Shown in pieces: positions 18,667 through 27,802 of a stretch of DNA of 64,000 nucleotides. A program made the position numbers and the translations under genes. How positions within the stretch are numbered: the first letter of the stretch is position 1; each line of letters begins with the position of its first letter. The notes beneath the pieces were generated by a model. The model had not been told where the DNA came from, ran no database searches, and saw only the letters and a program-made list of their open reading frames with translations. The stretch comes from Idiomarina sp. GTDB lineage: Bacteria > Pseudomonadota > Gammaproteobacteria > Enterobacterales > Alteromonadaceae. The stretch is taken from assembly GCA_022565355.1 (NCBI GenBank), contig JAIUMU010000005.1:1-64000 (forward strand), in the 5' to 3' direction.

Positions 18667-20748
18667 CTACACTTGCGCGTAACGATCTTTATCCGGTAAC
18701 CAGCGCTGCATCAATGCCTCGCTTAAATCTGGGTAATCTACAAATAAACGTTCCGCCAGTGCACGAATTTGTGGCAGCAAATCGTGATCACGCACCAAAT
18801 CGGCCACTTTCATTTGCACCAACCCTGTTTGCCTTGCGCCCAAAAGCTCTCCAGGCCCGCGTAATTCTAAATCTCGCTCAGCAATAACAAAGCCATCATT
18901 GGTATCGCGCAACACTGCTAAGCGCTCATTCGCTTGTTGCGAAAGCGGCGTTTTATATAGCAATACACAATGGCTTGCCACCGAGCCACGGCCAACCCGG
19001 CCGCGTAACTGGTGTAATTGTGCCAACCCCAAGCGCTCAGGGTTTTCGATAATCATTAGGCTGGCGTTGGGTACATCTACCCCTACTTCAATTACCGTAG
19101 TGGCCACCAACAAATCCAGCTCATGCGCTTTAAACTGTTGCATCACTGCTTCTTTCTCAGCGCTTTTCATACGCCCATGCACCAAACCAATGCGCAAATT
19201 AGGTAAACACTGCTGTAAATAGGTTGCGGTATCTTCCGCCGCTTGGCATTGCAAGGATTCCGATTCTTCTATCAGCGTACATACCCAATACACTTGCCGC
19301 CCTTCGTTCTGCACCGTATCCTGCAAACGCTGAATTACTTGCTCTCGGCGGCTATCCGGAATAGCCACCGTTTGTACCGGGGTTCGCCCGGGAGGAAGTT
19401 CGTCAATAATAGAGGTCGCTAAATCCGCGTAAGCTGTCATCGCCAACGTACGAGGAATCGGGGTAGCGGTCATTACCAGCTGATGGGGATGGCGGCCTTG
19501 CTGCTCACCTTTTTCCCGCAATGCCAAACGCTGATGTACGCCAAAACGATGCTGCTCATCAATAATCACCAGCGCTAAATTGGCAAACTGCACTGCGGTT
19601 TGAAACAACGCGTGCGTTCCTACTACAAACTGCAGCTCACCACTCGCAAGACCCTGCAGCGTGTGTTCGCGCGCCTTGCCTTTCAATTTACCCGCCAGCC
19701 AACCTACGCGAATACCTAACGGCTCAAGCCACATCGCGAAACTGCGCGCGTGCTGCTCGGCTAACAACTCTGTAGGGGCCATTAACGCTACTTGATAGCC
19801 GGCTTCCAATGCCGATACTGCAGCAAGTGCCGCAACCAAGGTTTTCCCTGAACCAACATCGCCTTGCACTAAGCGCAACATCGGCATTTCTTGCTGTAAA
19901 TCGGCTTCTATTTCCGCTACTACTCGAGCTTGCGCGCCCGTAGGGGAGAACGGCAATTGCGCCAATAAGGCCTGCTTCAATTGCTGCCCTGGCTGGATAG
20001 GTGGAGCCTGCACCGCCTGTGCTTGTTGGCGCACATACAACATGCTGAGCTGGTGTGCGAGCAGTTCTTCAAGCGCTAACCGCCGCTGCGCCGGGTGCAT
20101 GCCCTCCAGCAGCTGATGTTGGTCTGCCGATGTAGGAGGTTCGTGTAACACTCGTATCGATTGTTCAAGAGTAGGCAGGCCAGTACGTAAGCTTTCCGGT
20201 AATAGCTCGGGCACGCTGCCCGCATTCAGGTATGTAAGTGCTTGGCTAGCAATGTTACGCAGGGTTAGTTGGTGCACACCTTCGGTGGCCGGATAAATTG
20301 GCGTTAACGTTTCTTCTACTTCAATGGCTGCGCCTGCCGCCAGTGCTTTGTATTCCGGATGCACCAATTCGGGGCCGGTTGGGCCAGGCCGAACTTCACC
20401 ATACAATTGCAGCGTGGTGCCGGTAGCAAGTTGCTTTTGCTGCGCCGCGCTAAAGCGAAAAAACCGTAGCGTAAGAGTGCCCGAACGATCATTTACCCGC
20501 ACCAACAAAGAACGGCGGCGTCCCATGTGCACTCGATTATCAAGTACATCAGCAACAATGGTGGCATATTCACCCACTCGCAGTGCCGCGATAGGGGTTA
20601 CTTTAGTGCGATCTTGATACCGGGCAGGTAAATGCAACAATGCATCTTGCACCGTGTTTAAGCCCAAACGCGCAAGGCGCTCGGCCATCTTTGGCCCAAC
20701 GCCTTTCAGGTTAGTAATTGGAATTTCCGCCAGCGCCGCCCGTGGCAT
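18667..20748 (-). CDS. recG: ATP-dependent DNA helicase RecG
   Basis: RecG regresses stalled forks and processes branched DNA. The 693-residue protein has an N-terminal wedge/OB domain (about 55-150), then a superfamily 2 helicase core with Walker A GDVGSGKT (296-303), a DEQH box (VIIDEQHRFG) and motif VI QLRGRVGRG. Length and domain order match the family. GGAGC sits just upstream of the ATG. It is followed 73 bases later by ubiE. Confidence 0.98.
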   Translation of the reverse strand: MPRAALAEIPITNLKGVGPKMAERLARLGLNTVQDALLHLPARYQDRTKVTPIAALRVGEYATIVADVLDNRVHMGRRRSLLVRVNDRSGTLTLRFFRFSAAQQKQLATGTTLQLYGEVRPGPTGPELVHPEYKALAAGAAIEVEETLTPIYPATEGVHQLTLRNIASQALTYLNAGSVPELLPESLRTGLPTLEQSIRVLHEPPTSADQHQLLEGMHPAQRRLALEELLAHQLSMLYVRQQAQAVQAPPIQPGQQLKQALLAQLPFSPTGAQARVVAEIEADLQQEMPMLRLVQGDVGSGKTLVAALAAVSALEAGYQVALMAPTELLAEQHARSFAMWLEPLGIRVGWLAGKLKGKAREHTLQGLASGELQFVVGTHALFQTAVQFANLALVIIDEQHRFGVHQRLALREKGEQQGRHPHQLVMTATPIPRTLAMTAYADLATSIIDELPPGRTPVQTVAIPDSRREQVIQRLQDTVQNEGRQVYWVCTLIEESESLQCQAAEDTATYLQQCLPNLRIGLVHGRMKSAEKEAVMQQFKAHELDLLVATTVIEVGVDVPNASLMIIENPERLGLAQLHQLRGRVGRGSVASHCVLLYKTPLSQQANERLAVLRDTNDGFVIAERDLELRGPGELLGARQTGLVQMKVADLVRDHDLLPQIRALAERLFVDYPDLSEALMQRWLPDKDRYAQV

Positions 20749-20774
20749 CTTGTGCTCCTAACGTTTCACGCGAA

Positions 20775-22304
20775 CTAATCGTGCCATTTACGTACCACAT
20801 CATATAAATCAGTACGGCGATCTTTCAGGTTGGTAACCGAACCTTCATGGTGCAGATAACGCAATTCATCCAAGTTCAGATCGGAAAACATCAACATTTC
20901 CGTGTTCGGTGTAGTTTCCGACATTACGGCATCGTGCGGGAAGGCAAAATCTGATGGCGAGAACACCGATGATTGGGCGTATTGTACATCCAAACTTTCT
21001 ACCTCGGGCAAGTTACCAACACTGCCACAAATTACCACATAACACTCATTCTCTACCGCTCGTGCTTGTGCACAGTGACGCACACGCAAATAGGCGTTGC
21101 GAGTATCGGTCCAGAACGGAACAAAGAGAATTTCCAAACCTTCTTCAGCCATTAGCCGGCCGAGCTCTGGAAACTCTACATCGTAACAAATCAGAATTCC
21201 TACTTTGCCAGCATCGGTTTGAAACACTTTCACTCGGTCGCCACCCTCAATTACCCAATCGCGTTTTTCATGCGGAGTAATATGAATCTTGCGTTGCTCT
21301 TCTACCGAGCCATCGCGGCGGCACAAGTACGTAACGTTATACAACGAATCGCCTTCGCTTAGCGGCATTGAACCGGTAATGATATTAACGTTGTAACTCA
21401 CCGCCATTTGCGACATTTCTTTACGGAAACGTTCCGTGAACGTAGCTAAGAAACGAATAGCACTCATTTGCTCACTTTTATCGGTAAGACCCATAAGTGG
21501 CGCATTAAAAAACTCCGGGAATAGCGCGAAATCGCTTTTATAGCTGGATACCGCATCTACGAAGTATTCTACCTGCTGCAGTAATTCCTCTACCGATTTC
21601 ACCGCCCGCATTTGCCACTGCACCGCGCCTACCCGCACATTGCGTGAGCGCGAGTGAATTACTGTTTCAGAAGCTTCGTACAGAAAGTTGCTCCACTCCA
21701 ATAAAGTAGCATAGCCTTTCGAGCGCTTATCTTCTGGCAAGTACTTGTACAGCAAACGCTTTACCACAAAATCATTGGAAAGCTGGAAGCTTAGAATCGG
21801 ATCGTAAATCTCACGCCGGCGTACCTTCTCAAGATACTGGCTAGCGGTAATCTCATCTGCATATTTATGGAAGTTAACAATTCTGCCGCCGGCTAAAATA
21901 GCTTTCAGGTTTTGCTGAATACAGAGTTCTTTGCGGGCATCGTATAAGCGCCGGCCCAGCCGATAACCACGATAATCCGGGTGAATCAATACATCGAGGC
22001 CGTAGAGGGCATCGCCCTCCGCCTGATTAAGAATTTTATCGCGTTTACTAAGCAAATCATCGTATTGGTGAGGGTTGCTGAATTTGTCGTAAATAACCTG
22101 CACCGTAAGTGCTACACCTACAATCACTCCATTGTCTTCTAAACAAATCTGGCCTTCCGGGAAATCCCGAATAAGTGCATGAATTGTATGCTCTTCCCAA
22201 GCACCGCCAATATCATCGTACACTCTATCCATTAACTGTTTCAGCTGAGGATAATCTTCATCGCGCAGATTTCGGAGTTGTAAATGTAGATCTTCTGGGC
22301 TCAT
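20775..22304 (-). CDS. GNAT acetyltransferase fused to a carbon-nitrogen hydrolase
   Basis: This 509-residue fusion is found in many bacteria as one protein. Residues about 5-200 form a GNAT N-acetyltransferase domain, with a YRGYRLGRRLYD acetyl-CoA loop. Residues about 225-500 form a nitrilase-superfamily hydrolase with the catalytic triad visible: Glu in ALFPEFF, Lys in EEQRKIHITPHE and Cys in LICYDVEFPE. The substrate is unknown; amides or N-acyl compounds are likely from family knowledge. GGGAAG precedes the ATG. It lies 26 bases upstream of recG on the same strand. Confidence 0.9.
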   Translation of the reverse strand: MSPEDLHLQLRNLRDEDYPQLKQLMDRVYDDIGGAWEEHTIHALIRDFPEGQICLEDNGVIVGVALTVQVIYDKFSNPHQYDDLLSKRDKILNQAEGDALYGLDVLIHPDYRGYRLGRRLYDARKELCIQQNLKAILAGGRIVNFHKYADEITASQYLEKVRRREIYDPILSFQLSNDFVVKRLLYKYLPEDKRSKGYATLLEWSNFLYEASETVIHSRSRNVRVGAVQWQMRAVKSVEELLQQVEYFVDAVSSYKSDFALFPEFFNAPLMGLTDKSEQMSAIRFLATFTERFRKEMSQMAVSYNVNIITGSMPLSEGDSLYNVTYLCRRDGSVEEQRKIHITPHEKRDWVIEGGDRVKVFQTDAGKVGILICYDVEFPELGRLMAEEGLEILFVPFWTDTRNAYLRVRHCAQARAVENECYVVICGSVGNLPEVESLDVQYAQSSVFSPSDFAFPHDAVMSETTPNTEMLMFSDLNLDELRYLHHEGSVTNLKDRRTDLYDVVRKWHD

Positions 22305-22499
22305 TGGCTTCCCTCATTGAACTATTTAAGTGCGATCAGTGTACACCGATTCACCGTAACACGGAAAATATTGCTGGATTTGCTACTTGCATGAACGGCT
22401 CAAGATGTTTATGCTTCTGGACGTCTAAACGTACATATGAAATCTCGGTGCGCTGTAGTAATTGGCAGTACACCCTCCATTGAGGATGCAATCAAACTC

Positions 22500-23864
22500 A
22501 TGCAACAAACACCCGTAACCTCTGTTCAACCACGCGCCATTGCATTGCTGCCACTAGCGATTTTTCTATCACTGTTTCTCGGCACTGGTATCTATTTTCA
22601 CCTAGATGGCGTGGAAATGGCGTTCTACCAACTTGCCAGCCCCGTAGCAATTTTGCCGGCCATTATTTTGGCGGTGTTTTTAAGCAAGCAAGAGCTTAAT
22701 CAGCGCATCCAAACCTTTGTGGAAGGTGTTGGCCACAACAATATCATCACCATGTGTTTGATTTATTTGCTGGCTGGTGCATTTTCTACGGTGGCAGCTG
22801 CCACCGGTGGTGTAGATGCAATGGTGGCCCTTGGCCTGAGTATTATTCCGGCATCCTTTATCCTGCCGGGTATCTTTTTAATTGCCGCAGTGGTTTCAAC
22901 CGCCATGGGCACCTCAATGGGTACCTTAGCTGCGCTAGCGCCCGTTGCGTTAGGTTTAAGCCAAGCCGCTGGTATCAACCCAGCACTTATGGCTGGTGTG
23001 CTCGTAAGTGGCGCCATGTTCGGGGATAACCTTTCCTTTATTTCCGATACCACCATTGCCGCAACCCGCACCCAAGGCTGTGAAATGAAAGATAAGTTTC
23101 GCGCCAACTTACGCATTGCCGTGCCAGCCGCAGTAATTACGGTAATTGTGTTAGCGTTCTTCGATACGGGGAATGCGCCAATCGAAGTACCAGAAGCCAA
23201 TTATTGGCTGGCGTTACCTTACTTCTTTATCATTGCCCTCGCGGTAACTGGCTTAAACGTATTCGTAGTGCTTACCCTCGGTATTATTTTGGCTGCGCTG
23301 TTTGGTATCGTGGCGGTAGATTATGAAATTGTGGCCTTTAGCCAGGATATCTACACCGGTTTTGCCAGCATGCAGGAAATCTTCTTACTTTCGCTATTAA
23401 TTGGTGGCTTATCGGCACTCATTCGCCAGCAAGGTGGTTTAGCGTTTTTATCTAATACCGTTGAGCGCATCACTAGCCGTTTAAGTAAGCGCCCAGAGCG
23501 TTCCGCTTCATTTGGTATCGCCGGCCTTACCGCCTTCACCAACCTTGCAGTTGCCAACAACACCGTTACCATTTTGCTATCTGGAGAAGTAAGTAAACGG
23601 CTTGCTAAAGAAGGCAATGTAGCGCCGAAACAGGCGGCAAGTTACTTGGACATCTTTGCGTGTGTGGTGCAGGGGGTGCTGCCGTATGGTGCGCAAGCAT
23701 TATTAATGGGGGCTACGTTCGGGATTTCGCCATTAGCGGTTAGTGTAAATACCTTCTATTGCTTTATTTTAGCAGTGGTAGCCGTTGCTACTATCCTGAT
23801 CATCGGGCCCATTCGGGCTAACACAGATGCGCCCGTAGAATCGGCCGCGGAAAGTTCTTCCTAA
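22500..23864 (+). CDS. Na+/H+ antiporter, NhaC family
   Basis: The protein has about 454 residues and some 11 membrane segments. It shows NhaC-family features such as SGAMFGDNLSFISDTTIAAT and the repeat-like PEANYW loop. It should exchange Na+ for H+ at the inner membrane. The start is uncertain: an upstream ATG at 22437 adds 21 polar residues not expected in this family and has no ribosome-binding site, while 22500 has GAGG only at a long spacing. It is a single gene, and its end meets the anti-sigma gene tail to tail. Confidence 0.88.
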   Translation: MQQTPVTSVQPRAIALLPLAIFLSLFLGTGIYFHLDGVEMAFYQLASPVAILPAIILAVFLSKQELNQRIQTFVEGVGHNNIITMCLIYLLAGAFSTVAAATGGVDAMVALGLSIIPASFILPGIFLIAAVVSTAMGTSMGTLAALAPVALGLSQAAGINPALMAGVLVSGAMFGDNLSFISDTTIAATRTQGCEMKDKFRANLRIAVPAAVITVIVLAFFDTGNAPIEVPEANYWLALPYFFIIALAVTGLNVFVVLTLGIILAALFGIVAVDYEIVAFSQDIYTGFASMQEIFLLSLLIGGLSALIRQQGGLAFLSNTVERITSRLSKRPERSASFGIAGLTAFTNLAVANNTVTILLSGEVSKRLAKEGNVAPKQAASYLDIFACVVQGVLPYGAQALLMGATFGISPLAVSVNTFYCFILAVVAVATILIIGPIRANTDAPVESAAESSS

Positions 23865-23884
23865 CAGTTCACTTGGGTAACCTA

Positions 23885-23918
23885 AACACAGCGGTAAGCA
23901 TGCGCTTATCGCTGTGTT
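23885..23918. terminator. Strong hairpin between convergent nhaC-type and anti-sigma genes
   Basis: Two 15-base arms (23885-23899 and 23904-23918) pair with one G-T wobble around an ATGC loop. There is no clear U-tract on either side, so it could be a bidirectional terminator aided by other factors, or simply an mRNA 3' stabiliser. The anti-sigma stop codon (23906-23908) lies inside one arm. Confidence 0.6.
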
Positions 23919-24649
23919 GTACCCTTCAGTAGGGCGTTTTCCTCTGCAAGCGATAATGTTGCTCCCGCTCCCAATTGCAGAAGCACTGCATCCACCACCG
24001 GTGATGCCGATGCTACTCCGTATTCACCTAATTCTGGGCTCGCTTGATACGCTGAAGCAATTACTTGCCATGTGTTTTCTGCACGACACGCAACCTCTTG
24101 CCGAACGCGTTGGTTGCTCACTAAATAACTACGGCACAATTCGTTCGTTGCAGTAGTAAATGAGAACTGCGCATGCAATTCATCACCTGATGCCAACACC
24201 GTGTATTCACCACTTGGCAATGAATTCAGCACCTGATTAATTTCCGCCCATTGCGAGTTTTCCGCACGCATTGGGTTTGCTAACAACATGCTGCCAGCAG
24301 CAACCCCTACAATTAACGCTACACTTGCCGCCATGGCGATATGATCACGCATGAAGTTTTCAGTTTTACGCCAGAGCCCAAACGCCACTACGTTATTTGC
24401 GGCTGCATCAGTGGGTTGCGCTTCCGGTTGTGTGAAGGGCACTGTTACCGTTTCCAGCAATGCTTGCGGCGCAGGCACACGATCGATTTGCTGAATGAAT
24501 TCGCACACACTCGTATCAACTTGGCTCAATATCGCCAATCGATCCGCCAATGAATCGTCATGTACGATGCTCTCGCGAATCGCATGCATTTTTTCCGCTG
24601 GAAGCTCTTGATCTAAAAAAGCCGATAGCTCTTCATCAGAATAATACAT
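23906..24649 (-). CDS. Membrane anti-sigma factor for the adjacent ECF sigma
   Basis: The 247-residue protein starts with an anti-sigma-like helical domain (MYYSDEELSAFLDQELPAEK) that lacks the zinc-binding HxxxCxxC motif. One membrane segment (about 108-127) is followed by a periplasmic domain of about 120 residues. It overlaps the sigma gene by one base, the usual arrangement that keeps partner amounts balanced. The single-pass topology suggests release of sigma by regulated proteolysis or a periplasmic signal, as in the RseA group; that is inference. Confidence 0.85.
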   Translation of the reverse strand: MYYSDEELSAFLDQELPAEKMHAIRESIVHDDSLADRLAILSQVDTSVCEFIQQIDRVPAPQALLETVTVPFTQPEAQPTDAAANNVVAFGLWRKTENFMRDHIAMAASVALIVGVAAGSMLLANPMRAENSQWAEINQVLNSLPSGEYTVLASGDELHAQFSFTTATNELCRSYLVSNQRVRQEVACRAENTWQVIASAYQASPELGEYGVASASPVVDAVLLQLGAGATLSLAEENALLKGTTQR

Positions 24650-25155
24650 TAGTGTAACTCCTCTGTTTTACCGTAGAGCTGTTTTGCTAACGCTCCCCGA
24701 GCTCTGGCAAGGCGGCTCATTACCGTACCAATCGGAATCTCAAGTGTTTCCGAAACCTCCCGATATGACATGCCTTGCATCGCAACCAACGCCAAAATAG
24801 CTTTCTGATCTTCCGGAAGTAACTGCATTGCATTACCTACCGCCTGCAATTCCTGTTGCAGCTCAATCGTTTTCCCTTCATCTACTTCTTGCGCTTGGGC
24901 CAGCTCGCTATCAAATCGTGTGGTTTCGCGAACCTTGCGCGATCTAAATTCATCAATCCATAAATTCCGGCATACACGAAACGCCCATTGCAGCAATGCG
25001 GCATCTTCTGGTATCGGTTTCGTTAGCAGCTTTTCTACCGTTTGCTGCGCTAAATCATCTGCATCCGCAATTGATGTGGTTAAAGAAAATGCAAAGCGCC
25101 GTAATGTAGGTAGCACGCTGGCTATTTCCGCCTGCAATGCCGAACTTTTCCGCAT
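24649..25155 (-). CDS. ECF-type RNA polymerase sigma factor
   Basis: This 168-residue sigma-70 family protein has region 2 (DADDLAQQTVEKLL to RNLWIDEFRSRK) and region 4 with a helix-turn-helix (MSYREVSETLEIPIGTVMSR). There is no region 1 or 3, typical of the ECF group. It overlaps its anti-sigma by one base. Divergent from it, after a 185-base gap, lies the subtilase gene, which is a plausible target. I could not identify a repeated ECF promoter motif with confidence. Confidence 0.95.
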   Translation of the reverse strand: MRKSSALQAEIASVLPTLRRFAFSLTTSIADADDLAQQTVEKLLTKPIPEDAALLQWAFRVCRNLWIDEFRSRKVRETTRFDSELAQAQEVDEGKTIELQQELQAVGNAMQLLPEDQKAILALVAMQGMSYREVSETLEIPIGTVMSRLARARGALAKQLYGKTEELH

Positions 25156-25340
25156 GATCGAATCCTTATAAAGCTATATAACAAGCATGCCTATATGCAC
25201 TGTTAACGATTCACAGTGTAAGTTATTCCTTAAAACAAACATAAAATGAAATAAAGTATGAACTGATTCGTTACTATAGTAGAAGTAACGTACTACAGAA
25301 TTAAGCCCTGTGCTGCGATTCATATTGAGGCATTGAAAAC
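25156..25340. promoter_or_regulatory. Divergent promoter region between ECF sigma and subtilase genes
   Basis: These 185 AT-rich bases separate two divergent genes, so at least two promoters are expected. GAGGC lies 10 bases before the subtilase ATG. I see GGAATAACTT in the sigma-gene direction and TGAACTGATTC in the subtilase direction, which could be ECF -35-like elements, but neither has a convincing -10 partner. Confidence 0.4.
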
Positions 25341-26750
25341 ATGAAGTTAGTTTTACGCGCGTGGCGTTACGGCATAGTCCTTGTTGCCCTTTTTATGGCC
25401 ACAAGTGCCGTTGCGCAACAACGGCCTACATTACCTATTCCACCGGTGCCTACGCCGGCGGAACGAGCGGCTGAACGCAATATTGAGCGGGCCGCACGGC
25501 AAATAGAACGCATTGAAAGAACGCGCACAGTAATTCCAGATTCCGCACAACAGCGTATTTTAACAACTGCAGAAAATGGCGCAGAGCTCGCCTTCACTCT
25601 CGCCGCCGTTCCTGAACACGTACGTAATCTACCTGCGCAGCTGCGTATCATTGATGCCAAGGGTTTTGAACGCTTCATTGAGGTGGAAGTAGAGCCTGGC
25701 CGCCGAGCGATTGAACGCGAGTGGGTGTTACTAATCGATTATGAAGATCGGCAAGTATTCGCTGAGCAAGCTCCCGAATTATGGCGTTACTTAAGTAGCT
25801 ACCAGCCATTAGCAGCGTTAGGCCAGGTAATGCTGAGTTTCTCCGTACCTCGGCATTTAGATAACCGCGAAGGTGTAGAGCGTCTGTTACCTGCAGCCTA
25901 TCATCCTTACCTCGATCGAAATCACGTGTATCAGGCAAGTAACACTGCGCAGGCAAACCAAGCGCGTTCAGCCGAATTAACCTGGCCTGCTGGTGCTGTT
26001 TGCGATGATAGCGTTCGCATTGGCGTAGTAGATACGCAATTGCAGGAAAGCCATCCCGCTTTTAAAACCGCTCTTGCAGAGCAGCGTTTGGTTCGCAAAG
26101 CGATTCTTGATACCAGTATTGCCCAACAGCAACATCATGGCACTGCGATAACCAGTTTATTGATTTCGCAAACTCATGAACTGAAAGGGCTAGTGCCTAA
26201 TGCGCATATTTTTCATGCCGAGGCGTTCTACAGCCAATCACCAGAACATCAGGGCGCTACGCTTACGCATTTACTCAGCGCACTCAATTGGTTAATTGAA
26301 AGCAATGTGCAAGTGGTTAATTTGAGCCTCACAGGCCCGGCTAATAATACTTTACACAGCGTAATCCGCAGGTTGTATGCACAGAATATCGCCATTGTAG
26401 CGGCCGCGGGCAATGCCGGGCCATTTGCTGAGCAATTATATCCAGCTGCATATCCAGAAGTGATTGCGGTAACGGCCGTAGATCAATCGAAGAATATCTA
26501 TCGTTGGGCGAATCAGGGGGAGTATATCGAGTTCTCAGCATTCGGTGTTGGCGTACTTACTGCTCAACCTGAAGGCATTTGGGGCGAAGAATCGGGAACC
26601 TCCATAGCAGCGCCCGTGGTAAGCGCATTTGCGGCTTGCCATGCACAAGACAGCGTAGATAACACCAGAACTAGCTTGCGTGAACACGCAATAGAAATGG
26701 GTGCTACAGGCCGTGATAGCGTATTTGGCTATGGCCTGCTGCACCCATAA
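25341..26750 (+). CDS. Exported S8 family serine peptidase (subtilase)
   Basis: The protein has 469 residues. A signal peptide (1-25, ending SAVAQ) is followed by a Pro/Arg/Glu-rich region (about 26-60) and an N-terminal domain to about 215. The subtilase domain carries the full catalytic set: Asp231 (GVVDTQL), His266 (HHGTAI), Asn358 (AAGNAG) and Ser421 (GTSIAAP). It should be an active periplasmic or secreted protease. It is divergent from the ECF sigma/anti-sigma pair and may be controlled by it, or may cut the anti-sigma's periplasmic part; both ideas are inference. Its end meets the barrel gene tail to tail, 5 bases apart. Confidence 0.9.
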   Translation: MKLVLRAWRYGIVLVALFMATSAVAQQRPTLPIPPVPTPAERAAERNIERAARQIERIERTRTVIPDSAQQRILTTAENGAELAFTLAAVPEHVRNLPAQLRIIDAKGFERFIEVEVEPGRRAIEREWVLLIDYEDRQVFAEQAPELWRYLSSYQPLAALGQVMLSFSVPRHLDNREGVERLLPAAYHPYLDRNHVYQASNTAQANQARSAELTWPAGAVCDDSVRIGVVDTQLQESHPAFKTALAEQRLVRKAILDTSIAQQQHHGTAITSLLISQTHELKGLVPNAHIFHAEAFYSQSPEHQGATLTHLLSALNWLIESNVQVVNLSLTGPANNTLHSVIRRLYAQNIAIVAAAGNAGPFAEQLYPAAYPEVIAVTAVDQSKNIYRWANQGEYIEFSAFGVGVLTAQPEGIWGEESGTSIAAPVVSAFAACHAQDSVDNTRTSLREHAIEMGATGRDSVFGYGLLHP

Positions 26751-26755
26751 AGTGA

Positions 26756-27688
26756 TTAGAAGTGCAGTGCAACACCGAGAGAAATACGGGTTTCTGAATA
26801 ATCTGCACTGGCTAAGTTAGATTGATAATCACCGTGTTCAAGCTGGGTAATTGCTCTTAAACGCTGCCAAACCGGAACTTCAAAGCGTGCATCCAGCACG
26901 TTGTGCCGATCTTCTCGAGGTTGCTGCAGCCCCAAGGCATCGCCTCGATAATCACGCTCGTGAATCCGATAACCAATCTGGAATCGCGCATCTTGATTAA
27001 GCCAAGTAAACCGGTGTGAATAGCGTAATCTTAGCGTGCTCCCCTTGTAGGAAAACATATCCGAACGTGCTTGCTCATCATCGAAATTACCACCGAAAAG
27101 TAGAAAGCTTTTGCCGGCATTAAAAAAGTAAAACGCATCTACAGAGAACCCTTGAGTATCTGCATCGCGCTCTGGGAATGCCGCTAACGATTTTTCAGCT
27201 TGGTTGTATGCCCCGCGTAAATACACCGCATCACCAATCATGCGCGCAGCGTAAATGGAATACTGATCTAGGCTCAGAAATGAGCTACCGCCCAGATTCG
27301 CATCGGCATAATAGTAATTGCCACCCACGGTATACACAGCAAAATCATAACTCACATCAGCAAACAACAAATGCAGCATGAGATCGAACTCGCCATAATC
27401 TCGATAGCGACGATCCGTAAGTTGATAGCCAAAATCTAGGTTCCATGATTCAGCTGGCTGCCAATATGCATCAATACTGAAATCAAGCACTGTGGCCATA
27501 TCTGCCTCATCAACCGAAGTATCAATTTCACTTACCGTTACATTGCTGTTGTATTCACCAGCAATACCAAGCTTGATATCAAAATCGAAGGTATTTCCTG
27601 AATCATTCGCCCAGGAATATGGCGCAACGCAGAGCAACATGCTTGCGATGCTTACTGCCAAAAGTGTAGGGGATTGTTTGCTCATCAC
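26756..27688 (-). CDS. Putative outer-membrane beta-barrel protein
   Basis: The 310-residue protein has a signal peptide (about 1-27, ending SWA) and then alternating amphipathic strands rich in Tyr, Phe and Asp. It ends in ALHF, with the terminal Phe recognised by the BAM complex. The layout (many short strands such as NLDFGYQLTDRRYRDY) resembles the barrel part of surface-lipoprotein-assembly-modifier or DUF560-like proteins, but I cannot assign a family. It is 114 bases downstream of the Ala-rich exported-protein gene on the same strand, with a hairpin between them. Confidence 0.75.
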   Translation of the reverse strand: MMSKQSPTLLAVSIASMLLCVAPYSWANDSGNTFDFDIKLGIAGEYNSNVTVSEIDTSVDEADMATVLDFSIDAYWQPAESWNLDFGYQLTDRRYRDYGEFDLMLHLLFADVSYDFAVYTVGGNYYYADANLGGSSFLSLDQYSIYAARMIGDAVYLRGAYNQAEKSLAAFPERDADTQGFSVDAFYFFNAGKSFLLFGGNFDDEQARSDMFSYKGSTLRLRYSHRFTWLNQDARFQIGYRIHERDYRGDALGLQQPREDRHNVLDARFEVPVWQRLRAITQLEHGDYQSNLASADYSETRISLGVALHF

Positions 27689-27721
27689 TATCTCCGCGAT
27701 TGTTGCTATCGATTATAAGCA

Positions 27722-27750
27722 AATAAGGGGAGGCACGGCCTCCCCTTTTA
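27722..27750. terminator. GC-rich hairpin between Ala-rich protein and barrel genes
   Basis: GGGGAGGC (27727-27734) pairs perfectly with GCCTCCCC (27738-27745) around a 3-base loop. On the minus strand it is followed by TTATTTG and on the plus strand by TTTTA. It should at least partly end transcription coming from 28402 leftward, 53 bases past that gene's stop. Confidence 0.75.
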
Positions 27751-27802
27751 CTTGCACTATAGTTTTGCAATATTGTTTGGCAATATACTGCTTCAGTATA
27801 GA

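Noticed and set aside
22437..22499. Upstream start of the NhaC-type antiporter
   Set aside because: Adds a polar segment not typical of the family and lacks a ribosome-binding site; kept only as an alternative.
25156..25340. RpoE-type promoter upstream of the subtilase and sigma genes
   Set aside because: Partial -35-like strings occur, but no matching -10 at the right distance on either strand.
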